A stretch of DNA of 64,000 nucleotides from Aureisphaera galaxeae (GTDB lineage Bacteria > Bacteroidota > Bacteroidia > Flavobacteriales > Flavobacteriaceae). A program made the position numbers and the translations under genes. The stretch is taken from assembly GCF_028561275.1 (NCBI RefSeq), contig NZ_JAQQTF010000006.1, forward strand, positions 248,001 through 312,000, in the 5' to 3' direction. The notes beneath the pieces are model-generated. The model did no database searches, was not told the origin of the DNA, and worked only from the letters and a program-made list of their open reading frames with translations. Of the stretch, positions 29,699 through 40,000 are shown one piece after another (the stretch's first letter is position 1; every line of letters starts with the position of its first letter).

Positions 29699-30608
29699 CG
29701 ATAAAGGCGAAATAGCTCTTATAGAACTTGAATAGGTATTTGGATGGAATGTTTAGGCACAATCCTAGTGCTAAAATGCTGTTGTAATAGATGTTCGGGA
29801 AAGATGCACCTCCTTTAATGGATGCCCACAGCCCTTTAAGTACCGTCTTCTTGGTATGCCAGTCGATATTGAATGAAATCGAATTGGTGATGCTCTTTAC
29901 CTGGTGAAATGCTCCAGCTGGCATATACAGAATGTCCCCTCCCGTTACTTGGAATCGGTACACCTTGGCATCCTTGAATTTAGGATATTTCACATAGTCC
30001 GGCTTGTCTGGGTTTACACGTGACCATTTCCAATCATAGCGATAGCATTTGTCCATGTCTTCGGCCAATATCAAGGTAAACTCTTTTACCCCCGCTACTT
30101 GAAAGAACAGGTTGTTGGTAAGTAAAGTATCGATATGCATTGGGGTTTTATTTCTTGAGGTTCCGATAAAGAAACAGCAATAGTTCCACCATTTGTCCGC
30201 ATACCATTTCGGGAATAGCTGCAATGGAAATGGAGCCACATCATCTGCCAGATCTGGCATTACTTGAAACATTGGGAAATCATGCAGATAGTGTGTAGGA
30301 TCTTCCGTTTTATCGGAATATTCATATTCCTGCATCAGGGCCACATACTCAGAGAGTTTCATGCTTCGCATGTCCCCTTTTTTAATGTTTCCTTTCTTGG
30401 CTAGAATCTTCTGGTCATGATCGAGATTGCTAAAATACTGGTTACCCCAGATGTGTTTAGCAGGCCAATCGTCCATTAATCCTTTCAGAATTACGGGCCT
30501 ATTCTTGCTCACATATTCTTCATAGAATTTCTCTCTTGTAATACCGTACTCGACTGCGATTTCCGTGTCGACGGCTACTCCTGTCTGAATTAAAATGTTA
30601 TTTTCCAT
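29694..30608 (-). CDS. JmjC / cupin-8 family Fe(II)/2-oxoglutarate oxygenase
   Basis: 304 aa from the ATG at 30606-30608. The frame can be extended upstream only to a TTG at 30696-30698 and the added 30 residues look non-coding. Fe ligands are visible as HxD (His158, Asp160 in MHIDTLL) and distal His235 in GAFHQVKS, inside the small-barrel context RPVILKGLMDDWPA near the N-terminus and GGDILYMPAG near the end, as in JmjC-like cupin-8 hydroxylases. The C-terminal ~25 residues are hydrophobic and aromatic. The family hydroxylates proteins, peptides or small molecules. Lying between the DUF2807 gene and Nrp7, it may oxidise a monomer or the peptide, giving a third oxygenase of this chemistry in the locus. 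Substrate unknown. Confidence 0.85.
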   Translation of the reverse strand: MENNILIQTGVAVDTEIAVEYGITREKFYEEYVSKNRPVILKGLMDDWPAKHIWGNQYFSNLDHDQKILAKKGNIKKGDMRSMKLSEYVALMQEYEYSDKTEDPTHYLHDFPMFQVMPDLADDVAPFPLQLFPKWYADKWWNYCCFFIGTSRNKTPMHIDTLLTNNLFFQVAGVKEFTLILAEDMDKCYRYDWKWSRVNPDKPDYVKYPKFKDAKVYRFQVTGGDILYMPAGAFHQVKSITNSISFNIDWHTKKTVLKGLWASIKGGASFPNIYYNSILALGLCLNIPSKYLFKFYKSYFAFIA

Positions 30609-30739
30609 ATCCTTAATTTCTAATGGGTTAGTATATCTACTTGCGTTTCGACTTATGTGAAGAAAGGCATGAATTGTCCCGCTGGAATGCGCAGACAATC
30701 CACTTAGGGGTTATTAAATTTCTTGAATGAATGTGGGGT

Positions 30740-31432
30740 TTACTTTACTTGCTTTACCGAAGAATCTCCAGAAGTGAATTTGGCATTCAACTTTGCATTT
30801 CCTTTGTATTTTAGTTTGCTATCGCTGCTCGCTTTTACGTTAATGGTTTTGTTCACCGTAAGATGGGCTGTACTATCTTCAGATAAATGGGCATCCAAGC
30901 TTCCTACCGTCAACTCGTAGTTCTTCAACTTGCTATCGTCCGCAAGCTTCAGGTTGAGGTACTCTATATACCCAGATATCTCTCCTTTTGAGTCATCCGC
31001 AAATTGCATTTCGAACTCCTGTACGTTTACGATCCCTTTGAAAGCGGAATCTTGAGAGAGCTTTACTTTAGCCTTTTGGGAGTGAAGCTCGGTTTCTAAT
31101 GTAAGGGTGCAATCATTGGCTGCTGAGAACTTGGAGAAAGGCTTGCAATGAACATATACATTGGTTGTCTCATCTCCTTTTACTACCAAATTCTTTTTCT
31201 TATAAATGATCAATTTATTATCCAAATTTTCTACCCGAATTAATTCCTGTAGATTTTCATTGGCTTCAATGACTATTTGCTGCTTACTTTCAGAAAAGGT
31301 TACGAATACATTTATGTCATTAGCGACTTCCAAAGTGTTGAAATCCGTAAAGGCTATCTGCCTTTTGGTCACTTCAGAGTTCTTTATATGGGTAAAAGCT
31401 TTGCTTTTTTTAAATAATGTTTTAAGTCTCAT
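30740..31432 (-). CDS. head GIN / DUF2807-domain protein
   Basis: 230 aa, ATG start. Residues ~25-225 match the pattern of DUF2807 (head GIN) proteins: FNTLEVANDINVFVTFSESKQQIVIEANENL, then repeated beta-strand units with ADDSK, SEDS, SSDSK and SGDSS turns, which suggests a right-handed beta-helix. Most family members in Bacteroidota are exported or lipoproteins, but this N-terminus (MRLKTLFKKSKAFTHI) has no hydrophobic signal segment or lipobox, so it looks cytoplasmic unless a different start exists. It lies between the racemase and JmjC genes. Function unknown; a scaffold or accessory role in biosynthesis would be speculation. Confidence 0.8.
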   Translation of the reverse strand: MRLKTLFKKSKAFTHIKNSEVTKRQIAFTDFNTLEVANDINVFVTFSESKQQIVIEANENLQELIRVENLDNKLIIYKKKNLVVKGDETTNVYVHCKPFSKFSAANDCTLTLETELHSQKAKVKLSQDSAFKGIVNVQEFEMQFADDSKGEISGYIEYLNLKLADDSKLKNYELTVGSLDAHLSEDSTAHLTVNKTINVKASSDSKLKYKGNAKLNAKFTSGDSSVKQVK

Positions 31433-31490
31433 GGTACTTGTTTTGCTAGTGTTTTATGTTCCAATGGAGTTTTGAAAAGTGGTTTACCAA

Positions 31491-32234
31491 CTAGAAGTAA
31501 AGGCTTTCCATATGCTCTACTTTGCGCTTTAAATTCATTCTTTTTATGACCTCATCGATAAGGACGTCGATCACATCGATGTATGGAATTTTGGGCTGTA
31601 GCTTATCGAATCCTATCTGTACTTCGGTACAGCCACCAATAATGACATCAACTCCTTTTTCGTTTAGGGAGGAAACGGCTTCCTTGAAATGGTCGTAGGC
31701 CTCTGGCACTACATGGGAAGACTTAAATCCCCCCTCCATATAAACCGCTTTCATGAATTCCTCTTCTTGGTCCCTTTCATTCAAAGTGATGAGTTCCAAT
31801 CCAGAATGCTTAAACTTTCTATGAAACAAACCCGACTTTAGGGTTCCCGAGGTGGCCAAAAGACCAATACGTCTGTAGTGCTTGTACTTTGTCTTTAAAA
31901 GGTTAAGTACCAGATCTACCGGATTTAATATTTCTACATCGAATTGCTTCTCCAGACGACTTATTTCGTGATACGAAGTCACGCAGGTAGAAACAATGAA
32001 GGATACATTACAGGCTTGCAACATTTTGATGGAACGAAACAACTCTAAATACGGCGATTCTTCCCCATAAACAATAGAGAGTGTTCTATCGGGAATCTTG
32101 CTATTGTTATGAATCACAAACTCTGGAAAGTCCTGATCCGTTGGAGCCTCTATCCTATCTACCAACTTATTGACAAACAGCAAACCCGCTTTTGTCCCCA
32201 TACCAGAGATGATTCCAAGTGTTTTTTTGGACAT
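31491..32234 (-). CDS. aspartate/glutamate racemase family protein
   Basis: 247 aa, ATG start. It begins with the family signature LGIISGMGTKAGLLF and has both catalytic Cys: Cys84 in STCVTSYH (the usual CNT has V instead of N) and Cys202 in GGCTEVQIG. Members are PLP-independent racemases of Asp, Glu or broader amino acids acting by a two-base mechanism. Length fits the family. Placed between Nrp6 and the DUF2807 gene, it probably makes a free D-amino acid for direct incorporation or for the cell. Because the locus has several Asn-type A domains, D-Asp is a possible product, but an Asn-type pocket would not accept it directly. Confidence 0.88.
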   Translation of the reverse strand: MSKKTLGIISGMGTKAGLLFVNKLVDRIEAPTDQDFPEFVIHNNSKIPDRTLSIVYGEESPYLELFRSIKMLQACNVSFIVSTCVTSYHEISRLEKQFDVEILNPVDLVLNLLKTKYKHYRRIGLLATSGTLKSGLFHRKFKHSGLELITLNERDQEEEFMKAVYMEGGFKSSHVVPEAYDHFKEAVSSLNEKGVDVIIGGCTEVQIGFDKLQPKIPYIDVIDVLIDEVIKRMNLKRKVEHMESLYF

Positions 32235-32260
32235 GATGAATGATTTTGGATGGGTGTTGG

Positions 32261-35200
32261 CTAAATTTCTATCTGAACCATGGAGGCCTTTGCTGCCTTC
32301 ATTTTGTTTTGTTGAATCACGAAATCGATGAATGCACTCAAGCTCTCCACATTGGTATGCGAAAACAGGTTCTTTATGCTCAATTTCACTTCAAATTCTT
32401 CATTCATTCGGGAAATAATCTTCAAAGCATTTAGACTATTTCCGCCCAATTCGAAGTAATCGTCTTTAATTCCTATTTGTGTTCTATTCAAAATGGTTTC
32501 CCAAATATCGATCATACGTTCTTCGGTCTCCGTATTGGGTGCTACATACGCGGCTCCTGTGAGCACATCCGTATTTTCTGGCTTGGGCAATGCCTTTCTA
32601 TCGGTTTTCCCATTAGAATTCAATGGCATTTTATCCAATTGAACAAAGTAGCTGGGCAGCATGTATGAGGGAAGGACGCCAGAAAGATAGTCCCGCATGT
32701 CGCCACTGTTCATTTCACGATCGGCAACAATGTAGGCAGCCAATTGCTTCTGTCCGTCTTCGTCGGCTATGGCCAAGACACAAACTTGTGCGACTTCCGG
32801 AATTTCTTCGAGTGCTCTTTCTATTTCACCCAATTCAATACGGTGCCCACTTACTTTTACCTGATTATCTGCTCGACCTTCGAAAGCGATACTTCCATCC
32901 GAAAGCCACTTGGCCAAATCTCCTGTTCTGTACAATCGTTCTCCTTCTTTAAAAGGATGTAGAATGAACCTCTCCTGGGTTAAATCGGGATTGTTCAGGT
33001 ACCCACGGGAAAGCCCGTCGCCACCCAAATACAATTCCCCAATGACTCCTTTGGGAACCAATTTCATATTTGTATCCAGTACAAAGGCTGTACTATTGCT
33101 TATGGGAAAGCCGATGGGAATCTCACCATTCACTTCATCCACTTCATAAGTGAGGGAAAACGTAGTGTTCTCCGTAGGTCCATAACCATTAATAATAACA
33201 AGCCCTGGATATTGTGTTTTTAGTTTTTGAATATGCGTAGGCGAAAGCTTGTCGCCTCCTACCAATAAAGTCTTCAAGGTTCGGAAAACCGTGATATCTG
33301 CATCTACAATCTGATTCAGCCAACCTGATGTGAACCACATAACGTCTACGTTATTATTTCGAATTTCTTCTCCCAGTTGTTTCACATCCAGTAAGGAATC
33401 CATAGGAGTTACCACTAGGGTTCCTCCGTTTAAAAGCGGTCCAAAGAACTCGAATGTCGTCGCATCGAAGGAAAAGGATCCACTGGATAACAGTACGTCC
33501 GAATCATTGAACTGGTAAAAGTTGGTTGATTTTACCAAGCGAACCACACTGCGCTGCTCTATCATGGCGCCTTTGGGCGTTCCCGTTGATCCGGAAGTAT
33601 ACATGACATAAGCCAGTGCTTCTGGCGAAACCTCAGTTTCGAATGCCGTGCTTGGCAGTTCGTCCCCTTCATCGAAAAAGCGTTGTAAGACAGTAGTATC
33701 TATGGTTACCTTGCAATTACTATCACGCTCCATATAATCGATTCGTTCCTGAGGGTAATTAATGTCGATAGGAACAAAGGCACTCCCTGCTTTTAAAATG
33801 GCAAGGATACTTACCACATGCCAAGGGTTTCTTTCCAGTTTAATCCCTACAAAGTCTTCTTCAGAAATTGCATATTCCTGAGTAAGGAAACGCGAAAGTT
33901 GATTCGAAACTTCGTCCAATTCTTTATAGGTAAATGCGGTATCTCCAGATACCAAAGCTTTGTTATTGGGTGTTGCCGCTACTTGCTCCTGAAAAACACG
34001 AACGATATTGGAATCCCTTGGGTACTCCGTATCCGAAGCATTGAAGATTTCGGTAAGCTCCGCAATCTCCGCATAGGACAAATAATTAACCGCTTCTATT
34101 TTTTGTTGGGGTGCTACGAGTACCTCTTTCAGCAATTGCTTGAAGTGTGTCATCATTTGGGCAATCAACTCCTTTTCGTACACATCACGATTGTAAATAA
34201 TTTGGAAGTTGATCCCGCCATCAATTTCAATGAAATAAAGCGTAAGATCGAATTTGGCCTGTGTCTGTCCCATATCCGAAATTCCGTAGTCACTTTTACT
34301 AGAGGTTACTCCCTCGGTTGCCGAAGCATTTTGAAGGGCAAACATGATATCGAAAAGGGTGTTCCTGCTAGGATCCTTTTGTAATTGTAGATCCTCTATA
34401 AGCTGATCATAAGGATAATTTTGATGTCCGAAATCATTCAAGACATTGGTCTTCACCGCTTCGAAGAAACGCTCGAAGCTCCAAGAAGGATCTAACGTAT
34501 TCCTAACGGCCAATGTATTCACATAGAAACCAATTTGGTCTTCTAATTCTTTGTGTTCCCTACCGGAAACCGGTGTTCCGATGACCATATCCGTCTGTCC
34601 CGTATATCGGTACAACAATACCTTCCAAGCTGCCAAAAGTCCCATAAAAAGACTTCCTCTTTTCTCTTGGGCAAAGGCATTGAGTTGTGTTGTGGTATCC
34701 TTATCTATATAGGTGGACAAGCCCTGTCCATTATACGTCATACGAGCGGGTCGGGTTTTGGAAGAGGGTACATCCAAAGAAGGGATGTTATCCTTAAATC
34801 GTTCGTTCCAATAGGTTTTTGAATCGCTTAAACGATTATCATTTTGCAACTCTTTTTGCCAAGCAGCATAGTCCTTATACTGTACCCTTAAACTCGGTAA
34901 GGACACTTCAGTCCTAGAAGCTATGGCTTTGTAATAGTTCATCAAGTCTTTCTCCATAACGCCCATGGACCATCCATCACTGATGATGTGATGCATATTA
35001 AAATAGAAGGCAAAATGATCTTCTGCCAATTGAATGAGTGTCGTCTTTACAAGAGGCCCATTTTCCAAATCAAAAGGAGTCGTTCGGTCATTTTTCACAA
35101 AGGTCTGTGCCTTTTTCTTAGCATCTTCGGTATTTCTGTAATCCAGATAGTTCATTGCAAACAAATCTGAATCTGCAGGTAAAATGCGTTGCCGTACCTC

Positions 35201-35605
35201 CCCTTGTGGATTCTGGATGAACACCGTTCTCAGGATTTCATGCCTTTCAATCACTTTTTGAATGGCTTCCTCAAGATGGTCTTTTGAATAATTCCCCTTA
35301 AGATCTACGGTATTGTAGAGGTTATAGGCTTTAGAGCTTTCGGGATCCTGACTCAATATCCACAATCGCATTTGGGCATTGGAGAGTTCGTAATCCCGTT
35401 GTTCCCCAACATTCGGGATTCCTTGTTCCCCATTTTGGCCATTGGCTCCATACTTCTGAAGGAATGAGATAATCCCTTCCTTGTTTTCCTTGATCTTGTG
35501 TATGAGTCCTTCAGATATATCTTCATCGAAGCTCAATTCCAGATCATTTCCCTGAAGCGCAACCGTAACGCCTTGCTCTTTCAATTCTTCTAATAGGAGT
35601 ATCAT
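32261..35605 (-). CDS. NRPS subunit Nrp6 (TubC-C-A-T), Val module
   Basis: 1114 aa, ATG start. Domains: TubC docking (~1-50; LLLEELKEQGVTVALQGNDL); C (HHIISDG ~204); A (SGSTG ~669) with pocket DAFWLGGTFK, differing from the classical Val code only by I to L at position 299; T (LGGNS ~1051). The A domain closely resembles the second A domain of Nrp4 (same GSFSFDAT and MWFTSGWLN segments), so the two modules look like duplicates. The C-terminus (ASMVQIEI) ends in the hydrophobic-x-Ile pattern that precedes TubC-bearing proteins, here Nrp7. Three non-NRPS genes lie between Nrp6 and Nrp7. Confidence 0.96.
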   Translation of the reverse strand: MILLLEELKEQGVTVALQGNDLELSFDEDISEGLIHKIKENKEGIISFLQKYGANGQNGEQGIPNVGEQRDYELSNAQMRLWILSQDPESSKAYNLYNTVDLKGNYSKDHLEEAIQKVIERHEILRTVFIQNPQGEVRQRILPADSDLFAMNYLDYRNTEDAKKKAQTFVKNDRTTPFDLENGPLVKTTLIQLAEDHFAFYFNMHHIISDGWSMGVMEKDLMNYYKAIASRTEVSLPSLRVQYKDYAAWQKELQNDNRLSDSKTYWNERFKDNIPSLDVPSSKTRPARMTYNGQGLSTYIDKDTTTQLNAFAQEKRGSLFMGLLAAWKVLLYRYTGQTDMVIGTPVSGREHKELEDQIGFYVNTLAVRNTLDPSWSFERFFEAVKTNVLNDFGHQNYPYDQLIEDLQLQKDPSRNTLFDIMFALQNASATEGVTSSKSDYGISDMGQTQAKFDLTLYFIEIDGGINFQIIYNRDVYEKELIAQMMTHFKQLLKEVLVAPQQKIEAVNYLSYAEIAELTEIFNASDTEYPRDSNIVRVFQEQVAATPNNKALVSGDTAFTYKELDEVSNQLSRFLTQEYAISEEDFVGIKLERNPWHVVSILAILKAGSAFVPIDINYPQERIDYMERDSNCKVTIDTTVLQRFFDEGDELPSTAFETEVSPEALAYVMYTSGSTGTPKGAMIEQRSVVRLVKSTNFYQFNDSDVLLSSGSFSFDATTFEFFGPLLNGGTLVVTPMDSLLDVKQLGEEIRNNNVDVMWFTSGWLNQIVDADITVFRTLKTLLVGGDKLSPTHIQKLKTQYPGLVIINGYGPTENTTFSLTYEVDEVNGEIPIGFPISNSTAFVLDTNMKLVPKGVIGELYLGGDGLSRGYLNNPDLTQERFILHPFKEGERLYRTGDLAKWLSDGSIAFEGRADNQVKVSGHRIELGEIERALEEIPEVAQVCVLAIADEDGQKQLAAYIVADREMNSGDMRDYLSGVLPSYMLPSYFVQLDKMPLNSNGKTDRKALPKPENTDVLTGAAYVAPNTETEERMIDIWETILNRTQIGIKDDYFELGGNSLNALKIISRMNEEFEVKLSIKNLFSHTNVESLSAFIDFVIQQNKMKAAKASMVQIEI

Positions 35606-35647
35606 AACTATATTTTTTTGATTGTGATGAGTAGCAGTTTTCGTTGC

Positions 35648-36913
35648 TTAGTACGTGAGTATCGGTTGTCCGTGCAATTGGTGGATGGTTTCTTGGATCA
35701 AGTCCAAACCGTTGGATAGATTCCTTTCGGTAATGGTAAGTGGGGGTAATAATTTCACCACCTGTCCTTTGTTTCCGCAGGTTTCTATAATGAGGCCTTT
35801 TTCAAAAAGCTGTTGGGATACTTTCTTGGCAAATTCGCCAGATTCAAATTCAATGCCCCAGATCAATCCCATACCGCGTACCGCTTTCACAGCTTCCGAA
35901 TCGGTACGTAATTGATTCAGTTTCTCTTCTACGACCTGTGCTTTTTTCTCAATTTCATTTTGAAAATTTCGGTCCTTCCAGTAATCTAAAGCTGTAGTGG
36001 CACCACATAATGCCAAATTGTTGGCCCTAAAGGTTCCATTGTGTTCTCCTGGGGTCCAAATATCCAATTCCGGCTTCATGAGTACCAAGGAAAGAGGTAA
36101 TCCGAAACCACTAATGGACTTGGATAGCAATACGATATCGGGATAAATTCCTGCTCTCTCAAAGCTGAAGAAATTACCTGTTCTCCCGCATCCTACTTGA
36201 ATGTCATCTACAATAAGTAGAATCCCATTCTCATTGGCAAATTGCTGAAGTCCCACTAACCAGTCTACTGAAGCAACTTTTATACCTCCTTCGGCTTGAA
36301 TAGTTTCTAAAATGATAGCTGCAGGTAGCGTATTCCCAGATCCCTGAGAGGCTACCATTTGCTTTATATACTCCAATGTATCTACATCTTCACCAAAGTA
36401 TCCATCGAATGGGAAAAACAGCACGTCTTGGGCAGGAATATCGTTATGGCGATGTTCCTGACTCCCAGATAAAGCCAAAGAAGAGGCCGTCATCCCGTGG
36501 AAGGAATTGGTAAACGAAAGAATCTTACTTCTTTTGGTCACCTTTCTCGCCAACTTAATAGCTGCCTCTACGGCATTCGTTCCCGATGGGCTTGGAAATT
36601 GTAATTTATAGTCCAATCCGCGTGGTTTTAGCACCGTATCCTGGAACGCGTTGAGGAAGTTCAATTTCATCTCACTGTCCATATCCAAGCAATGTATGGG
36701 TGCATCGGATCCTAAAAAGGCAACTATTTCCTTCTTCAAATAATCGTTGTTATGCCCATAGTTAAGGGCACCCGCACCACTGAAAAAGTCCAAATACTCC
36801 TTCTCATTGTTATCGACAAGAATGTCGTTTTTTGCTTTTCTGAAGGTTGTGGGAAATGATTTTGAATAACCACTTACGTTGGATTCGATATTTGTTTCTG
36901 GTGTTAGATTCAT
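35648..36913 (-). CDS. ectB: L-2,4-diaminobutyrate:2-oxoglutarate aminotransferase (EctB family)
   Basis: 421 aa from the ATG at 36911-36913, the usual length for EctB; a GTG at 37004-37006 would add 31 residues without family support and is rejected. Class III PLP aminotransferase with motifs close to EctB: FFSGAGALNYGHNN, PSPSGTNAVEAAIKLARK, VDDIQVGCGRTG, LSKSISGFGLPL with Schiff-base Lys265, and DIWTPGEHNGTFRANN. EctB makes 2,4-diaminobutyrate from aspartate semialdehyde. No EctA or EctC is present, so this is not an ectoine operon; the product is probably a peptide monomer. The A2 domain of Nrp7, with an Orn/Dab-type pocket and an E domain, is the obvious user. It sits between Nrp5 and Nrp6. 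Confidence 0.9.
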   Translation of the reverse strand: MNLTPETNIESNVSGYSKSFPTTFRKAKNDILVDNNEKEYLDFFSGAGALNYGHNNDYLKKEIVAFLGSDAPIHCLDMDSEMKLNFLNAFQDTVLKPRGLDYKLQFPSPSGTNAVEAAIKLARKVTKRSKILSFTNSFHGMTASSLALSGSQEHRHNDIPAQDVLFFPFDGYFGEDVDTLEYIKQMVASQGSGNTLPAAIILETIQAEGGIKVASVDWLVGLQQFANENGILLIVDDIQVGCGRTGNFFSFERAGIYPDIVLLSKSISGFGLPLSLVLMKPELDIWTPGEHNGTFRANNLALCGATTALDYWKDRNFQNEIEKKAQVVEEKLNQLRTDSEAVKAVRGMGLIWGIEFESGEFAKKVSQQLFEKGLIIETCGNKGQVVKLLPPLTITERNLSNGLDLIQETIHQLHGQPILTY

Positions 36914-37019
36914 CTCAATATTTTTTTGATTCTTTCTGAAAAAGAATGTGTTAGACATAAACATGATGGTATTGCAGAATTGGTAGTTCCGCTTATGCTG
37001 AAACACAGTATCACTGCAT

Positions 37020-37036
37020 TTTCGATCTGCTCGAAA
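37020..37036 (-). other. hairpin 2 nt after the Nrp5 stop codon
   Basis: TTTCGA and TCGAAA pair around a 5 nt loop. Read on the minus strand it begins 2 nt after the stop codon of Nrp5 and lies before the aminotransferase gene. No U-tract follows, so transcription probably continues. Confidence 0.3.
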
Positions 37037-37038
37037 CC

Positions 37039-40000
37039 TTATATTTTGAGGGTTTTGGCTCTCTTTTCTTGGTTTTGAAGTTGACTCGCCTTTAGGATTA
37101 AATCAATCTCATTGGCTATGAAGTGAACATTCGGACTATCGAATAACATCGAAATATTTAGCGTAAGATTGAATATGCTGTTGATGCTGTTCAGTACTTT
37201 AAGAAGCTTGATGGAGTTCATTCCCAAATCGAAGAAATTGTCGTGCGTTCCAATGACATGGGCATTTCTATCCAAAACACTGGCTACAATCTCTACGAGC
37301 TTCTCTTCCAATTCATTTTCCGGAGCCACATATTCAACTCCACTGGAGACCTCCGTATCTGAAGGCTCTGGAAGTGCGGCATAATCTACTTTACCGTTGC
37401 TGGTTAGCGGAATTTCATCCACTGCTATAAAGTAATCGGGAAGCATATAGGCCGGTAGGTAATACGATAAATACAGTCGTAGTTTTCCTAGATCCAATTC
37501 CTGATCGGCAACGAAATAAACAGCCAGTTCCAACTCACTCTCCTTGTTCTCCACTGTAGTCACCACGGCCGATTTAATTTCTTGCCTTTTCTTTAGGTAA
37601 AATTCTATTTCGGCCAACTCTATACGGTATCCGCGAATCTTTACTTGTTCATCCAATCTACCCAGATACTCCATATTTCCACACGGCAACCATCTTCCCA
37701 AATCTCCTGTTCTATAGAGTTTCTCTCCTGCTGCAAAAGGACTGGGTACAAATTTGGAATCTGTAAGCTCTTTGTTATTCAGGTATTCCATCGCCAATTG
37801 CGATCCGCCGATGTAAATTTCACCGGTAACGCCAACAGGCAATAAGGCATCTTCTTTCATAATGTACGCCTGGGTATTGCTTGTGGGTTTCCCAATTAAA
37901 ATCTCACCTTCATCTTCTGAAGTAATTCGCTTGGCGATACAACCTACAGTAGACTCTGTCGGTCCGTATTCATTCCAAATCACACTGTTGTTTCCAAAAC
38001 AAGTAAACAACTTAGCTACGGAATTTTTGGATAACTGCTCGCCTCCAAGAATGAATACACGTTTCTTCTGGGTGTCCATTCCAGATTCTTTAGTTCGGAA
38101 GTCTACGAGTACATCCAGGTGAGATGGCGTGAGCTTAATGACATCGAATTCTTTTCTTGCCACAAGCTCCAACGCTTCCACATCACTTTTAAATTCCGGG
38201 ATGATCTCTATGCTTCCACCCGTAACCAAGGGCGTAAAAATGCTGGTTATCGTTAAATCGAAAGAAACAGAGGTCACCAAAATGAATCGTAAGGATTCTC
38301 GGTCAGTGTAGGTTTCGCTGGCGTACTGAATATAGTTAGTAAGCGCGTCACGCGATATAAGCACTCCTTTGGGCCTACCTGTTGTCCCCGACGTATAAAT
38401 ACAATAAGCGGGCTGCTCATTTACATAAGGTACTTCTGGTGCATCCCAAGGATATTGATCGAATGGGAAATGCGACAGATCTACCGTGGTTATCGATTCG
38501 AACTTCGCTGCATTCGATTCACTGCAAATGACCAATGAGGCCTTGGTATCATCCAATATATAATTTACCCGATCCTGTGGGAAGTTAGCCGCAATGGGCA
38601 CAAAAGCGTTCCCCGATTTTAGGATTCCTAGAATGGCTACGATCAACTCTGGGGATCTGTCAATACAAATCGGAATGAGCATTTCTTCCAAGCCTTCTTG
38701 TGCAAGGTAGTGTGCCAGTTGATTCGATTTACGATCCAACGTTCCGTAGCTCACTTCCTCTCCATTATATGTCAATGCAATGGCATCGGGATTTCGGCGT
38801 ACCTGTGTTTCGAATAAATCCAATATCTGGTCTTCTCCAAAATCTACTTGAGTATCGTTAAACTCCGTGAGTAGAAGGTTGGTCTCTTCTTGCGATAAAT
38901 AGTCAATTTCACCAATCTTCGCTTCGGGTGCTTCAAGAACTGCGTTTACCAATTGTTGGAAGTGATCCAATAGTCCTATAATACGCTCCTTCTCATAAAT
39001 GGCCGTGTTGTAAACGATTTGGAAGTTCAACGATCCACCTACTTCCTGAAGTTCTATCTCCAAGTCGAATTTGGACGTGGCTACGCCTCGATCTACTATG
39101 GTGCCATATGACTCCCCTTTTGTGAAGCGACGATTTTCTGAAGCCACATCATTTTGAAGAACGATAAGCACATCGAAAATGGCGCTTCTACTGGCATCTC
39201 TTATAATGTTCAAATCCTCTGCCAGTCGATCGTAAGGATACATCTGGTGATTGAACGATGCAATGGTATTTTCTTTAAGTCTCTCAAAAAAGTCATTAAA
39301 ACTTTCGGAAGGATTCACTGTATTTCTATGGATCAGTGTATTGACATAAAATCCTATCTGATCCTTAAGATCGATATGATCCCGCCCTTCCACTGGGGAA
39401 CCAATAATAATATCGGTTTGCTGGGTATACTTGTGGAACAATAGTTTCCAAAGCGATAGTATTCCCATGAACAGGGTACCTCCACGCTCCGAGCAATAAT
39501 CTTTAAGTTTCGTTGTCGCATCTGGCGTTAGTGAAGTGGCCAAACAATGTCCACCAAAATCGAACGCCAAGGGACGCACTTTACTACTTGGCAGATCTAG
39601 AAATGGTAATTCTCCTGCCAAATGTTGTTTCCAGAAGGACTGGTGCTCCTTGAAAGATTCACTTTCCAGTTGTTGTAACTGCCAAGCTGCATAGTCCTTA
39701 TACTGAATCTTTAGAGCGGGTAATTTCGGTTCCTGTCCTGTTCGATAGGCCTCGTAAGCCGTCATGACATCCCTAGAAAGTAGTTCTTTGGATTTTCCAT
39801 CACTAATAATGTGATGCATATTGTAATGGAATATATATTCGTTTTCAGACAGTTGTATCAATCCCATGCGAAGCAATGGACCTGTTTCCAAATCGAATGG
39901 AATCTGAACATCTGCAGCAATGTGTTGTTTGGCTAATTCATTGGCATTTTCCAAACCTTGATAATCCTGATAGTCGATGGAAAAAGCCAAGTCTTCCATA

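Noticed and set aside
30609-30698. Longer N-terminus of the JmjC protein from TTG
   Set aside because: TTG start, added residues look non-coding, and the ATG at 30608 directly precedes the family homology.
33818-34384. 188-residue plus-strand ORF
   Set aside because: Antisense shadow of Nrp6, low-complexity Phe/Ile-rich translation, no leader signal.
35648-36913. Ectoine biosynthesis operon
   Set aside because: Only the EctB-like aminotransferase is present; EctA and EctC are missing and neighbours are NRPS genes.
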